A stretch of 64,000 nt of DNA. Origin: Variovorax guangxiensis (GTDB lineage Bacteria > Pseudomonadota > Gammaproteobacteria > Burkholderiales > Burkholderiaceae_C). A program made the position numbers and the translations under genes. The stretch lies in assembly GCF_003952165.1 (NCBI RefSeq), contig NZ_RXFT01000001.1:620001-684000 (forward strand), written 5' to 3'. Below the pieces are notes generated by a model that was not told the DNA's origin, did not search any database, and was given only the letters and a program-made list of their open reading frames with translations. Positions within the stretch are counted from its first letter, which is position 1; each line of letters opens with the position of its first letter. This document shows, one piece after another, positions 10,851 through 19,479 of this stretch.

Positions 10851-10878
10851 GGCGAAAGAAAACCCGCCGAAGCGGGTT
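10851..10878 (-). terminator. Rho-independent terminator after partner gene 1
   Basis: On the minus strand, a hairpin AACCCGC-TTCG-GCGGGTT is followed by TTCTTT. It lies about 17 bp downstream of the exported partner gene (stop at 10895) and closes amidase/partner module 1. A near-identical hairpin closes module 2 at 39735-39760. Confidence 0.8.
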
Positions 10879-10894
10879 GGGTGGAGAACAAGGG

Positions 10895-11446
10895 TCAGCG
10901 GCTCGCCCTCAATGTCTTCAGGCGACGTTCCGCTTCGCCCGGCGGAATTTTCCCTTCCGCTTCAAGTTTCTTGAGTCGCCGTTCGTCTGCCCGATTCAGC
11001 GCGTCCTTCAGGAGCTCCATCTTTCGAGCCCTGCAAGGATCGCATTCATAGTAGGTTTCCGGGCCGGGCGTGGGTTTGAGCTTGGCGTTGAGTTCGAAGG
11101 TATTGATGCGTCCCGTCGGCTCGATGCCGATCGCAATAGCTTTGCCGTTCTTGAACGTGACGCGCGCACCGCCAAGGCATCCGGTTCGTTCCGCGTACTC
11201 GTCGAAATAGGATTTCTCCGAGACCTTGCGCATATGCCGGAGTGCATGGCGAACATCTTCCTCGGTCAGGACCACGTCGTCGCAGTCAAGAAAGTTCTTG
11301 TTTTCCCATGCGGACCGTATTGAAGGCTCGGTGATTTCTATCTTCACCACGTCGGCAAGCGGATATCGCCTGTCGGCTGCGTGAGCAGCAAATGCCGTTG
11401 TGGCCGCAACAAGGGCTGCGATGCCAAGAATGCTGGCGTTGCTCAT
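10895..11446 (-). CDS. Exported four-cysteine protein, putative immunity partner of amidase copy 1
   Basis: Unknown family, 183 residues. It has a signal peptide (ILGIAALVAATTAFAAHA-ADRRYP), so the mature protein should be periplasmic. Four cysteines are shared by all three paralogues in the window: NFLDCDD, the TGC, and the two of ECDPC, suggesting two disulfides. A conserved basic/acidic helix (KMELLKDALNRADERRLKKL) ends the protein. I use the ATG at 11446, which overlaps the amidase stop by ATGA; a longer frame to 11503 would start inside the amidase. Coupling to a peptidoglycan amidase and export to the compartment where the amidase would act suggest an immunity protein. That function is inferred. 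Confidence 0.75.
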   Translation of the reverse strand: MSNASILGIAALVAATTAFAAHAADRRYPLADVVKIEITEPSIRSAWENKNFLDCDDVVLTEEDVRHALRHMRKVSEKSYFDEYAERTGCLGGARVTFKNGKAIAIGIEPTGRINTFELNAKLKPTPGPETYYECDPCRARKMELLKDALNRADERRLKKLEAEGKIPPGEAERRLKTLRASR

Positions 11447-12108
11447 GGTGTTGGTACCTTCAGATTCCAATTCGCACCCTGCGCCTCTGTCGGATTCTTC
11501 CAACTGACGTCGGAATGTGGAAAGACTTCGCCCGGCGCAATCTGCATGGAACTCTCAAGCACGCTGACAAGCCACGCGAGCGATTGATTCTGTGCTGCGG
11601 ACGGTGTGGGGAAGATGCCGAATTCTGCGCGCAGCTTTTCGAGAGGGCGGTTGGCTCGGACATCCGGATCCTTGAAGCCCGGCGGCAACCTGGCTCTGCC
11701 AACCATCTCGATTCCGATGGCTTCCATGTTGCCTGGATAGCGCTCATGCGGTGCCTTGCGCATTTCAATGCGATGAATCGCTGTGGCTCCAGCCTTTGCC
11801 GGAAAGTCCCGCGGGGTGCATTTGCCTGTTATCAGACACCTCGCCTTCAACGGCCCCACATGATTCGTCCTCTGATAAATCGCAGCCGTCTGATAGATCG
11901 TCCCATCCTTGTCGATGAGAAAGTGCGCTCCATTGGCCTTGGGGTTCCTGTAGCTGTTCAGCGATGACTCCAGCGTATCGGCGTCGGTCTGGTGCACGAC
12001 GATGCCGGTGATGGCTGCGGTGCGTTTTCCTCGTTCGATCTGCGGACTGCGCGCATGCCGCACGCGCGCGTGACTGATCATTCCGTGTTCGTCGATTTCG
12101 ACAAGCAT
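11443..12108 (-). CDS. Amidase_2 (PGRP-fold) N-acetylmuramoyl-L-alanine amidase, copy 1
   Basis: 221 residues. The Amidase_2 pattern is VVHQTDA (zinc ligand His39), AHFLIDKDGTIYQ (62-73), TNHVG, EAIGIEMVG (catalytic-type Glu134), QNQSLAWL, and PHSDVSWKNPTE (His198, Lys204, Glu208). The acidic residue ten positions after the last His matches the spacing of AmpD's third zinc ligand. An insert at residues 86-128 holds two Cys. There is no signal peptide and no membrane segment, so it needs a dedicated export route to reach peptidoglycan. The ribosome site is a strong GGGAGGA. The gene is coupled to an exported small protein. It differs from copy 2 (37847) at 55 of 221 residues, mostly in the C-terminal half. 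Confidence 0.88.
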   Translation of the reverse strand: MLVEIDEHGMISHARVRHARSPQIERGKRTAAITGIVVHQTDADTLESSLNSYRNPKANGAHFLIDKDGTIYQTAAIYQRTNHVGPLKARCLITGKCTPRDFPAKAGATAIHRIEMRKAPHERYPGNMEAIGIEMVGRARLPPGFKDPDVRANRPLEKLRAEFGIFPTPSAAQNQSLAWLVSVLESSMQIAPGEVFPHSDVSWKNPTEAQGANWNLKVPTP

Positions 12109-12240
12109 GGGTTTTCCTCCCTGAAGATTTGTTGGTTATCGGCTCTGCAGAAGCCGGCTCTCGCGCGTCGGATGAGCGCGAGGCCACGACCTCGCGGCGC
12201 ATGCTAAAGGCTTAAAAAGTGAACTGGTTGATGACTTCGT
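12109..12240 (-). promoter_or_regulatory. Conserved upstream region of amidase module 1
   Basis: The sequence upstream of amidase copy 1 resembles that of copy 2. Shared blocks on the minus strand are TAGCATGCGC...CGCGAGGT (12201-12206 marks TAGCAT), ending 92 bp before the ATG, and TTCAGGGAGGAA, the ribosome site. The first block sits where a promoter is expected and may include the -10 element. The 272 bp gap up to the aldo/keto reductase holds no other gene. Confidence 0.45.
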
Positions 12241-12380
12241 CAACCACTTGTGACCCGCTGCGCAAAGCCCATTCGTCCGCAGGGTTGAACGCGCCAACCA
12301 ACAATGGCCGCGCGGCAGTCCGACCGGTCTGTCGGCCACCTTTCTTCATCCCGAATCCGCAAGCACCAAGGAGCACCACT

Positions 12381-13409
12381 TTGGAATACCGTCATCTGGG
12401 CAAATCCGGCCTCAAGGTCCCCGTACTGAGTTTTGGCACCGGCACCTTCGGGGGCAAGGGCGAGTTCTTCAGTGCATGGGGAAGCACCGACGTGGCCGAG
12501 GCGCGCAAGCTCATCGACATCTGTCTCGAAGCCGGCGTGAACATGTTCGACAGCGCCGACATCTATTCGTCCGGTGCGGCCGAGTCGGTGCTCGGCGAGG
12601 CGATCAAGGGGCGGCCGCGCGACAGGCTGTTGATCTCGACCAAGGCCACCTTCCGCAGCGGCGAGGGGCCTAACGACGTGGGCTCTTCGCGTCACCATCT
12701 GGTGCAGGCCGTCGACGGTTCGCTCAAGCGGCTGGGCACCGACTACATCGACCTGTTCCAGTTGCACGGCTTCGACGCGAGCACTCCGGTGGAAGAGACG
12801 CTCTCCACGCTCGACGACCTGGTGCGCGCGGGCAAGCTGCGCTACATCGGCGTGTCGAACTTCTCGGGCTGGCACCTGATGAAGTCGCTGGCCGTGTCGG
12901 AGCGCCACGGCCTCGCGCGCTATGTCGCGAACCAGGCCTACTACTCGCTGGTCGGCCGCGACTACGAATGGGAGCTGATGCCGCTGGGCATCGACCAGGG
13001 CATCGGCGCCGTGGTGTGGAGCCCGCTGGGCTGGGGCCGGCTCACGGGCAAGATCCGCCGCGGCCAGCCGCTGCCCGCCAACAGCCGGCTGCACGTGACG
13101 GCCGACATGGGTCCGCCGGTGCCCGACGAGCTGCTGTACCGCGTGGTCGATGCGCTGGAAAAGATCGGCGCCGAAGTCGGCAAGACGGTGCCGCAGGTGG
13201 CGCTCAACTGGCTGCTGCAGCGCCCGACGGTGTCCAGCGTGGTGGTCGGCGCGCGCGACGAGGCGCAGCTGCGGCAGAACCTCGGCGCGGTGGGCTGGAA
13301 CCTCACGCCCGAACAGGTTGCCGAGCTCGACGCGGCCAGCGCGACGACGCGGGCCTATCCCTACTGGCACCAGCAGGGATTTCTCGAACGCAACCCGAAC
13401 CCGGTCTAG
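12381..13409 (+). CDS. Aldo/keto reductase
   Basis: 342 residues, NADPH-dependent (beta/alpha)8 oxidoreductase. The catalytic tetrad is visible as MFDSADIYSSG (Asp, Tyr), STKATF (Lys) and DLFQLHGFD (His). GVSNFSGWHL and the C-terminal SSVVVGARDEAQLRQNL belong to the cofactor-binding end. The start is a TTG at 12381 with AAGGAG seven bases upstream. Upstream in-frame starts would add 54 unrelated residues and ignore this site. It is a stand-alone gene; the substrate is unknown. Confidence 0.9.
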   Translation: MEYRHLGKSGLKVPVLSFGTGTFGGKGEFFSAWGSTDVAEARKLIDICLEAGVNMFDSADIYSSGAAESVLGEAIKGRPRDRLLISTKATFRSGEGPNDVGSSRHHLVQAVDGSLKRLGTDYIDLFQLHGFDASTPVEETLSTLDDLVRAGKLRYIGVSNFSGWHLMKSLAVSERHGLARYVANQAYYSLVGRDYEWELMPLGIDQGIGAVVWSPLGWGRLTGKIRRGQPLPANSRLHVTADMGPPVPDELLYRVVDALEKIGAEVGKTVPQVALNWLLQRPTVSSVVVGARDEAQLRQNLGAVGWNLTPEQVAELDAASATTRAYPYWHQQGFLERNPNPV

Positions 13410-13418
13410 CGTCCTTTT

Positions 13419-14312
13419 CTAGCCGGGCGTCAGCCCGAGCACCCAGCGCTTGAAGTCTTCCAGCGCCCCGGAGGCCGGCCGGCCTTCGGGGTACGCGAAG
13501 TAGTAGCCCTGGGGCACGTCGAGGTGCCGGTCGACCGGAATCACGAGTTCGCCCGTGCGCAGCTCGTGCTCGATCAGGATGCGCGGCGCCAGGCCCACGC
13601 CCATGCCGGCGGCCGTGGCCGCCACCACCATGGTGAAGAGCTCGTAGCGCGGCCCGCGCGAGGCATGCACCGTGTACTCCCAGCCCTGCTGCGCATACCA
13701 GTCGCGCCATGCATGGGCGCGCGTGCTCAGGTGCACGTGGCGGCAGCGCTCGAAACCGGCTTCGTCCCACGGCCCGTGCGCGTCGCGGAAGGCGGGGCTG
13801 CAGATGGGCACCATCTCGCCCTCGGAAAAGATCAGCCCGCCGCGCGTGTTGGGCCAGAACTGGTCGCCGAAGTAGATGGCCGCGTCGTAGGCGTTTTCCT
13901 GGAATGAAAAAGGCTGCGAGCGCGCCGACAGGTTCACCGTGATGTTCGGATGCAGCCGGCTGAACTCCGGCAGGCGCGGTATGAGCCACTGCGTGGCGAA
14001 GGTGGGCACCACTGCAAGCTCCAGCACGAAGCCCATCTCGTGGCCGGCGCTGATCTCCAGCGTGTCGCGGCGGATCTGGTCGAGGTGGCGGCGGATGCGC
14101 GCCGCGTATTCGCGCCCCGTGTCGGTAAGCGTGAGGCGGCGCCGCACGCGCGAGAACAGTGGCACGCCAAGGCGCTGCTCCAGCATGGCCACCTGCCGGC
14201 CGACGGCGCTCTGCGTGAGCGCCAGTTCGCTCGCCGCGCGGGTGAAGCTGCCCAGCCGCGCAGAAGCCTCGAAGGCCTGCAGCGCGCCGAGGTTGGGAAT
14301 GTCTTTTCTCAT
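13419..14312 (-). CDS. LysR-type transcriptional regulator (GcvA-like)
   Basis: 297 residues. The N-terminal winged helix starts at residue 7 (LGALQAFEASARLGSFTRAASELALTQSAVGRQVAMLEQRLGVPLFSR), a typical LysR DNA-binding domain. It is followed by a periplasmic-binding-protein-like effector domain with GcvA-type features (ATQWLIPRLPEF, DAAIYFGD). It is divergent from the FAD oxidoreductase at 14360, separated by 47 bp, so it likely regulates that gene and itself. The effector may be the amine or amino acid oxidised by the neighbour. Confidence 0.9.
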   Translation of the reverse strand: MRKDIPNLGALQAFEASARLGSFTRAASELALTQSAVGRQVAMLEQRLGVPLFSRVRRRLTLTDTGREYAARIRRHLDQIRRDTLEISAGHEMGFVLELAVVPTFATQWLIPRLPEFSRLHPNITVNLSARSQPFSFQENAYDAAIYFGDQFWPNTRGGLIFSEGEMVPICSPAFRDAHGPWDEAGFERCRHVHLSTRAHAWRDWYAQQGWEYTVHASRGPRYELFTMVVAATAAGMGVGLAPRILIEHELRTGELVIPVDRHLDVPQGYYFAYPEGRPASGALEDFKRWVLGLTPG

Positions 14313-14359
14313 CGGCGCTATTCTGCGTGCGTGCGCCGGGCAACAAAGAAAGGCAAGTC

Positions 14360-15532
14360 ATGCGCCGTGTGGTGATCATCGGCGGCGGGGCCATCGGCTC
14401 CGCCATCGCCTACTTCCTGACCCGCGACCCCGACGGCGAGCGCTTCGAGGTCACGGTGGTCGAGCGCGACTTCTCGTACAAGCAGGCGTCGTCGGCGCTG
14501 TCGGCCAGCTCGATCCGCCAGCAGTTCTCCACCGCCATCAACATCCGGATGTCGCTCTACGGCATCGACTTCTTCCGCAATCTCGGCGAGACCCTGCGCG
14601 TGGGCGACGAGGTGCCCGACATCGGCCTCGTCGAGCCCGGCTACCTGTACCTGGCCTCGCAGGCCGGCGCCGAGGTGCTGCGCGAGAACCACGCCATGCA
14701 GAAGGCGCATGCAGTGGACGTGGCGCTGCTCACGCCTGACGAACTGAAGGCGCGCTTTCCGTGGATTTCGACGGAAGGCGTGGAACTCGCCTCCCTCGGC
14801 CTCTCGGGCGAGGGCTGGTACGACGGCTACAGCCTGCTGCAGGCTTTCCGCAGGAAGGCGGTTTCGCAGGGCGTGCGCTACGTGCAGGCGCATGCGACGG
14901 GGCTGCGCCGCAACGGCCGCACCGTGACCGGCGTGCAGCTCGACAGCGGCGAGACGCTGGAAGCCGACGTCGTCGTCAACGCCGCCGGCGCCTGGGCCGC
15001 GAAAGTGGCGCAATGGGCCGGCATCGACCTGCCGGTGCGCGGCCGCCGCCGCAGCGTGTTCAGCTTCTCGTGCCCCGAGACGCTGCCCGGCTGCCCGCTG
15101 GTGATCGACACCTCCGGCATCTGGCTGCGCCCCGAGGGCCGCCAGTTCATCTGCGGCTTCGCGCCGCCGGAAGACCAGGACCACAACGACGCGCCGCTCG
15201 AGGTCGAGTACGAAGCCTTCGACAGCTTCATCTGGCCCTCGCTGGCCGAGCGCGTGCCCGCTTTCGAGGCCATCCGCATGACCGGCGCCTGGGCCGGCTA
15301 CTACGAGATGAACGTGTTCGACCACAACGCCATCCTCGGCCAGCACCCCGACTGCGACAACCTCTACTTCGCCAACGGCTTCTCGGGCCATGGCCTGCAG
15401 CAGTGCCCGGCGGCGGGGCGCGGCGTGGCGGAGTTGATCCGCTTCGGCGAGTACCGCAGCCTCGATCTGTCGCCGGTGTCCTTCGCGCGGATTCTCGAGA
15501 ACAGGCCCTTGCTCGAGAAGAACGTGATCTAG
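14360..15532 (+). CDS. FAD-dependent amino acid/amine oxidoreductase (DAO family)
   Basis: 390 residues. The Rossmann FAD motif VVIIGGGAIGSAIAYFL is at the N-terminus, followed by the DAO fold with ASSALSASSIRQQFS, which resembles FOXRED1- and sarcosine-oxidase-like enzymes. The C-terminal FAD loop is FANGFSGHGLQQCPAAGRGVAELI. It oxidises an amine or imino acid to a keto product; the substrate is unknown. The ATG at 14360 was chosen over the one at 14327 because the Rossmann strand starts right after it. It is paired with the divergent LysR regulator. Confidence 0.87.
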   Translation: MRRVVIIGGGAIGSAIAYFLTRDPDGERFEVTVVERDFSYKQASSALSASSIRQQFSTAINIRMSLYGIDFFRNLGETLRVGDEVPDIGLVEPGYLYLASQAGAEVLRENHAMQKAHAVDVALLTPDELKARFPWISTEGVELASLGLSGEGWYDGYSLLQAFRRKAVSQGVRYVQAHATGLRRNGRTVTGVQLDSGETLEADVVVNAAGAWAAKVAQWAGIDLPVRGRRRSVFSFSCPETLPGCPLVIDTSGIWLRPEGRQFICGFAPPEDQDHNDAPLEVEYEAFDSFIWPSLAERVPAFEAIRMTGAWAGYYEMNVFDHNAILGQHPDCDNLYFANGFSGHGLQQCPAAGRGVAELIRFGEYRSLDLSPVSFARILENRPLLEKNVI

Positions 15533-15543
15533 GTCCTGTTTCG

Positions 15544-16860
15544 TCAGGGCATCGCCAGCGCGGTGAACGGCCCTTGCTGGCCCAGCGCGGATTGGCCTTC
15601 ATTGAGCACCGCGACCAGCCTGCCGTAGAAGAACGGAAGGCCGAAGTCGATCGCGCTGGTGCCCGAACTCGCGGCGGCGATGTTGTCGACCGCCACGACG
15701 CCCGGATTGCCGGTGAAGAGCGATTGCGCGCTCGCGATCGCGAAGCTCTGGCTCAGCGCCGGGCCCGTCGCAGCCGTGAAGCTGGCGCTGAGGGCCAGTG
15801 TGCTCGCAGGGCAGTAGAAGCCCTTGAACGTGCCATTGCTCGCGCACTGGGCGATCGTGGAATCGTTGAGAAAGAAGAAGTTCGACCCGCTGTCCAGGAA
15901 GCTGTCGGGAAAGCTGGTGTTCTTGTAGCTGACCGAAAAGCTGAGCGTGCGCGAGTCGGTCTTCAGCACCGTCGCTCCGCTCATGGCGTTGTTGCCTTGC
16001 GTCGCCACGCCGAAGTAGAGCGTGCCGACGGTCACGCCTTGGCCGGCCGATGAGATCGCCGGCAGGCCGAGCACGACGCCGTTGTTGTCCTGCGCGAAAT
16101 TGGCGACCACGTTCTGGGCCTGCATCGCGAGCGGAACCGTGGTCCCCTGGCACGACGCGCCGGCGGCGCAGGTGTAGTAGGTGGCCGGGATGACGCGCTG
16201 CGCGCATGCCGCGCCGCAGTCCTGGAGAACCGCGGCGACGCCGATGATGCCGTTCGTACCGAGTTTGTCCGGAGTGTTCTCGGGCTGCAGCGTGTTGTTG
16301 TCCGAGCATGCGGCGGGCACGTTGCCGGAGTTCGGATCGCCCACGATCTGCAGCGGCTGCGCGCTGGCGGACTTCGGCCCGAGCGTGACGTCGGCGACAC
16401 GCATCGTTCCCCATGTGTAGCCGTCGAGGAACTGGGCGCAGGCGTTCAGCGGCGCTCCGTTCACGGCTTCCTGGGGCAGGGCCGACTTCATCGCCGAGTT
16501 CAGGGCGTCGGCCGCGATGCGGATGCCGGTGGAGCCGGTGTCGACCAGCACGTTGTCGATGGTCTGGCAGGTGCCGGTTCCCGGTGCGCAGAGCCTGATG
16601 CTCACCTGCGGCAGGTTGACGCCGCTCGAATCGGTGCCGTTGGACACGGTGAGCGGCATCGAATTCTGCGAACTCGACGCGGCGGTGGCGGGGGGAGTAC
16701 TGGGCGCCGGAGCAGGCGCCGGCGCGGAGATGCCCGCGGCCGGCGTCGAAGTGGGCAAGAGCCCGATCGGCAATGCACCACCACCGCCTCCGCCGCCGCC
16801 ACCGCAGGCAGCAAGGCCCAGCAGGCTCGCGGCACAAGCCACGGCGCGAAGGAGGTTCAT
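15544..16860 (-). CDS. DUF3443 lipoprotein with aspartic-protease-like DTG/DSG motifs
   Basis: 438 residues. A lipoprotein signal ends LLGLAAC (lipid-anchored Cys19), followed by a nine-glycine run and an Ala/Pro-rich linker to about residue 65. The globular part carries LVDTGSTG (Asp107) and, about 215 residues later, FLDSGSN (Asp323). Two such D-T/S-G sites are the hallmark of bilobed pepsin-like aspartic proteases. I recognise the sequence as DUF3443, which usually follows a DUF2844 gene, as here. The protein is probably on the outer membrane or in the periplasm. Proteolytic function is an inference from the two motifs and their spacing. Confidence 0.8.
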   Translation of the reverse strand: MNLLRAVACAASLLGLAACGGGGGGGGGALPIGLLPTSTPAAGISAPAPAPAPSTPPATAASSSQNSMPLTVSNGTDSSGVNLPQVSIRLCAPGTGTCQTIDNVLVDTGSTGIRIAADALNSAMKSALPQEAVNGAPLNACAQFLDGYTWGTMRVADVTLGPKSASAQPLQIVGDPNSGNVPAACSDNNTLQPENTPDKLGTNGIIGVAAVLQDCGAACAQRVIPATYYTCAAGASCQGTTVPLAMQAQNVVANFAQDNNGVVLGLPAISSAGQGVTVGTLYFGVATQGNNAMSGATVLKTDSRTLSFSVSYKNTSFPDSFLDSGSNFFFLNDSTIAQCASNGTFKGFYCPASTLALSASFTAATGPALSQSFAIASAQSLFTGNPGVVAVDNIAAASSGTSAIDFGLPFFYGRLVAVLNEGQSALGQQGPFTALAMP

Positions 16861-16933
16861 GGCACCGGCTGGGCGCCGGTCGCCTGCTTGTCGTGAGTCC
16901 ATGGGCACGAAGGGCGAAGATGAGTTGAAACGA

Positions 16934-17437
16934 TCAGGAGCCTTGCGCAATGGCCAGCGAGTCGGGGTCGACTCCATCAGGCAGCATCCGCGGCAGCCAG
17001 GCGACGCCGGCCGACAGCCGCTGGTGCGACGAGGCATGGGCCGCGAAGTCCTCGTCGTGCTGCGAGGTCGTGGCGTGGGAGCCCCTGCCAAGCTGGCGCT
17101 GCGCCCGGGCGTTGTCGGCCATCTGCCTGGCGTAGCGCGTGCCCAGCAGCACCGAGAGTTCCGGCCGGCGCGGGCCGCGCCACGCGACGGCGAACACCGT
17201 GCCGTCGGCCGTCAGGTACTCGCGCTGGACCAGGCCATCGTCGGACGTGGTCTCCCGTGTGCTCCAGCCGGTGGCGGATTCCGTCTTGGCTGCGGCACCG
17301 GTCGCTTCGGCAGCGGCCGCCTTGCGCGACACCATGTCGATCCGCTGGCCCGGCGCCAGCGTGGGCGCGCCGCCTAATTCGGCGAACGCGAAAGGCGTGG
17401 CGAACAAGGACGCAGCCAGCGCCAGGACCGCTCGCAT
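16934..17437 (-). CDS. DUF2844 exported protein
   Basis: 167 residues. The signal peptide is RAVLALAASLFATPFAFA-ELGG. The mature part has the DUF2844 pattern: WSTRETTSDDGLVQREYLTADGTVFAVAWRGPRRPELSVLLG, then a region with paired His. It lies 73 bp upstream of the DUF3443 lipoprotein on the same strand, and the two families commonly sit together, so they likely form an operon and act together in the envelope. Function is unknown. I took the ATG at 17437, which begins the signal peptide. Confidence 0.8.
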   Translation of the reverse strand: MRAVLALAASLFATPFAFAELGGAPTLAPGQRIDMVSRKAAAAEATGAAAKTESATGWSTRETTSDDGLVQREYLTADGTVFAVAWRGPRRPELSVLLGTRYARQMADNARAQRQLGRGSHATTSQHDEDFAAHASSHQRLSAGVAWLPRMLPDGVDPDSLAIAQGS

Positions 17438-17658
17438 CGATGGCCTTCCGGCGCCGCGCGCATCGCACTCTCGTGACCCACGTTCCATTCAGTTTCCTTT
17501 CCGTCCCGACCGCGCGCAGATTACTGCCGGCCAGCGTCGGCTTGATAAAGACCCGGCGGGCCGCACAGGCAGGAGCGCCAAGTCGGCCAGCGATCAGGTT
17601 CGCGGTGTTAACGAGTGAGCGGCACGGGCGTACCATGCCCGCCAGAGAGGTGCCCCGC

Positions 17659-18666
17659 ATGACCGAACGAACACTGATCGACACCGCCTGCGCGCTCGTC
17701 GCGGACGACAAGGGCCTGCTCGCGATGGACGAGAGCAACGCCACCTGCAACAAGCGCTTCGCCGCGCTCGGCATACCGCAGACCGAAGCCGCGAGGCGCG
17801 ACTGGCGCGAGCTGATCGTCACCGCGCCGGGCCTGGCTGACAGCATCTCTGGCGCGATCCTTTTCGACGAGACGATCCGGCAGAAGACCAACGCGGGCCA
17901 GCCCTTTGCGAAGGCGCTGGCCGACGCCGGCATCATTCCCGGCATCAAGGTCGACACGGGCGCCAAGCCGCTGGCCGGGCACCCCGGCGAGACCGTCACC
18001 GAAGGGCTCGATGGCCTGCGCGAGCGCCTTGCCGAATACGCCACGATGGGCGCGCGCTTCGCCAAGTGGCGCGGCGTGATCGCCATCGGCGACGGCCTGC
18101 CGAGCCGCGCCTGCATACGTGTCAACGCACATGCACTGGCACGCTATGCCGCCTTGTGCCAGGAGGCCGGGCTGGTGCCCATCGTCGAGCCCGAGGTGCT
18201 GATGGACGGCGACCATTCGCTCGCGCGCTGCGCAGAGGTCACCGAGGAGGTTCTGCACCGCACCTTCGTTGAATTGCGCGCACAGGGCGTCCTGCTCGAA
18301 GGCATGCTGCTGAAGCCCAACATGGTGCTGCCGGGGCTGAAGGCTGCCGTGCAGGATTCCGTCGAGGCAGTGGCAGAGGCGACTGTGCAGTGCCTACTGC
18401 GCACCGTGCCGGCCGTGGTGCCCGGCGTGGCTTTTCTCTCGGGCGGCCAGCCTGCGCAGCTGGCGTCGGCGCGGCTCAACGAAATGAATCGCCGCTACAA
18501 ATCGCGCCTGCCATGGGCGCTGACCTTCTCGTTCTCCCGCGCGGTGCAGCAGCCAGCGCTCGATGCATGGAAGGGCGATGCGGCCAATGTGGCGACTGCA
18601 CAGCGGGCGCTGGTGGAGCGCACCAGCGCCAACCGGGCCGCGCGCCGCGGCGAATACAAGGAATGA
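17659..18666 (+). CDS. Class I fructose-bisphosphate aldolase
   Basis: 335 residues, cytoplasmic glycolytic/gluconeogenic aldolase that forms a Schiff base with its substrate. Family marks are GLLAMDESNATCNKRFAALGI, GAILFDETIRQ, GIIPGIKVDTGAKPL, KWRGVI, IVEPEVLMDGDHS, LEGMLLKPNMV (Schiff-base Lys219) and GVAFLSGGQ. It is the eukaryote-like class I type. The ATG at 17659 has a GAGAGG site eight bases upstream; the ATG eight codons earlier is less well placed. The gene stands alone, convergent with msrA. Confidence 0.93.
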   Translation: MTERTLIDTACALVADDKGLLAMDESNATCNKRFAALGIPQTEAARRDWRELIVTAPGLADSISGAILFDETIRQKTNAGQPFAKALADAGIIPGIKVDTGAKPLAGHPGETVTEGLDGLRERLAEYATMGARFAKWRGVIAIGDGLPSRACIRVNAHALARYAALCQEAGLVPIVEPEVLMDGDHSLARCAEVTEEVLHRTFVELRAQGVLLEGMLLKPNMVLPGLKAAVQDSVEAVAEATVQCLLRTVPAVVPGVAFLSGGQPAQLASARLNEMNRRYKSRLPWALTFSFSRAVQQPALDAWKGDAANVATAQRALVERTSANRAARRGEYKE

Positions 18667-18678
18667 CCTGGCGCCCGC

Positions 18679-19383
18679 TCAGCCTGCCTTGGCCGCCTTC
18701 ACCAGTGAAGGCGTGGCCTTGTAGCTTTCGGGGAAGAGCTTCTTCAGGTCGTCGATCTTCGGCATGTCGTTGATCGCGATGTAGGGCTGGCTCGGGTGCA
18801 GCGTCAGGTAGTCCTGGTGGTAGTCCTCGGCCGCGTAGAAGGGCTTCGACAGCTCGACCGTGGTGGCCAGCGGCTTGCCGAAGGTCTTCGCCTGGTTGAG
18901 CTGCGCGATGTAGGCGTTGGCAATGCGGGCCTGCTCGGCGTTCTCGGCGAACACGGTGGAGCGGTATTGGGTGCCGGTGTCCGGCCCCTGGCGGTTGAGC
19001 TCGGTGGGGTCGTGCGCCACCGAGAAGTAGATCTGCAGCAGCTTGCCGTAGCTGACCTGCTGCGGGTCGTAGGTGATGCGCACCGACTCGGCATGCCCCG
19101 TGCGGCCCGAGCCGACTTCGTCGTAGCGCGCCGTCTTCGCATCGCCGCCGGCATAGCCTGACACGGCGTTGCTCACGCCCTTGACGCGCTGGAACACGCC
19201 CTGAACGCCCCAGAAGCAGCCGCCGGCGAACACGGCGGTTTCGGTCTTCGTGCCCGGTGCCGGGACGAGGTCGGCGGTGGGCGCGGGCACGCGGCGGGCG
19301 GTTTCTGCGAAGGAGGGCGCCGCCTGCCAGACGAGGACTGCGGCAGCCAGCGTGCCGGCGGTGAGTGCGAAGGATTTCTTCAT
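18679..19383 (-). CDS. msrA: Exported peptide-methionine (S)-S-oxide reductase MsrA
   Basis: 234 residues. The catalytic GGCFWG (Cys56) and the family motifs VSGYAGG, GHAESVRITYDP, FSVAHDPTELNRQGPDTGTQYRS and YHQDYL are present. Unlike cytoplasmic MsrA it starts with a signal peptide (KKSFALTAGTLAAAVLVWQAAPSFA), so it should work in the periplasm. It is followed upstream on the same strand by a methionine-rich exported protein and a YedY/cytochrome pair. Together these make an envelope methionine-sulfoxide repair cluster. Confidence 0.93.
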   Translation of the reverse strand: MKKSFALTAGTLAAAVLVWQAAPSFAETARRVPAPTADLVPAPGTKTETAVFAGGCFWGVQGVFQRVKGVSNAVSGYAGGDAKTARYDEVGSGRTGHAESVRITYDPQQVSYGKLLQIYFSVAHDPTELNRQGPDTGTQYRSTVFAENAEQARIANAYIAQLNQAKTFGKPLATTVELSKPFYAAEDYHQDYLTLHPSQPYIAINDMPKIDDLKKLFPESYKATPSLVKAAKAG

Positions 19384-19479
19384 GGTGCGGATTCCTTGAG
19401 GGAGGTGACATTGACGCCGAATCGCCCCGGCGTCAATGGTGATGCGGTAGCGCTGTGGGGCGGCAGCGCGGTGGGGCGC

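Noticed and set aside
11443..12108. Calling the amidase a prophage endolysin
   Set aside because: No holin, spanin or other phage gene is present; the coupled partner is a soluble exported four-Cys protein, repeated in both modules.
12219..12380. Starting the aldo/keto reductase at 12219
   Set aside because: The extra 54 residues have no family similarity; the TTG at 12381 has AAGGAG at ideal spacing and opens directly into the conserved strand.
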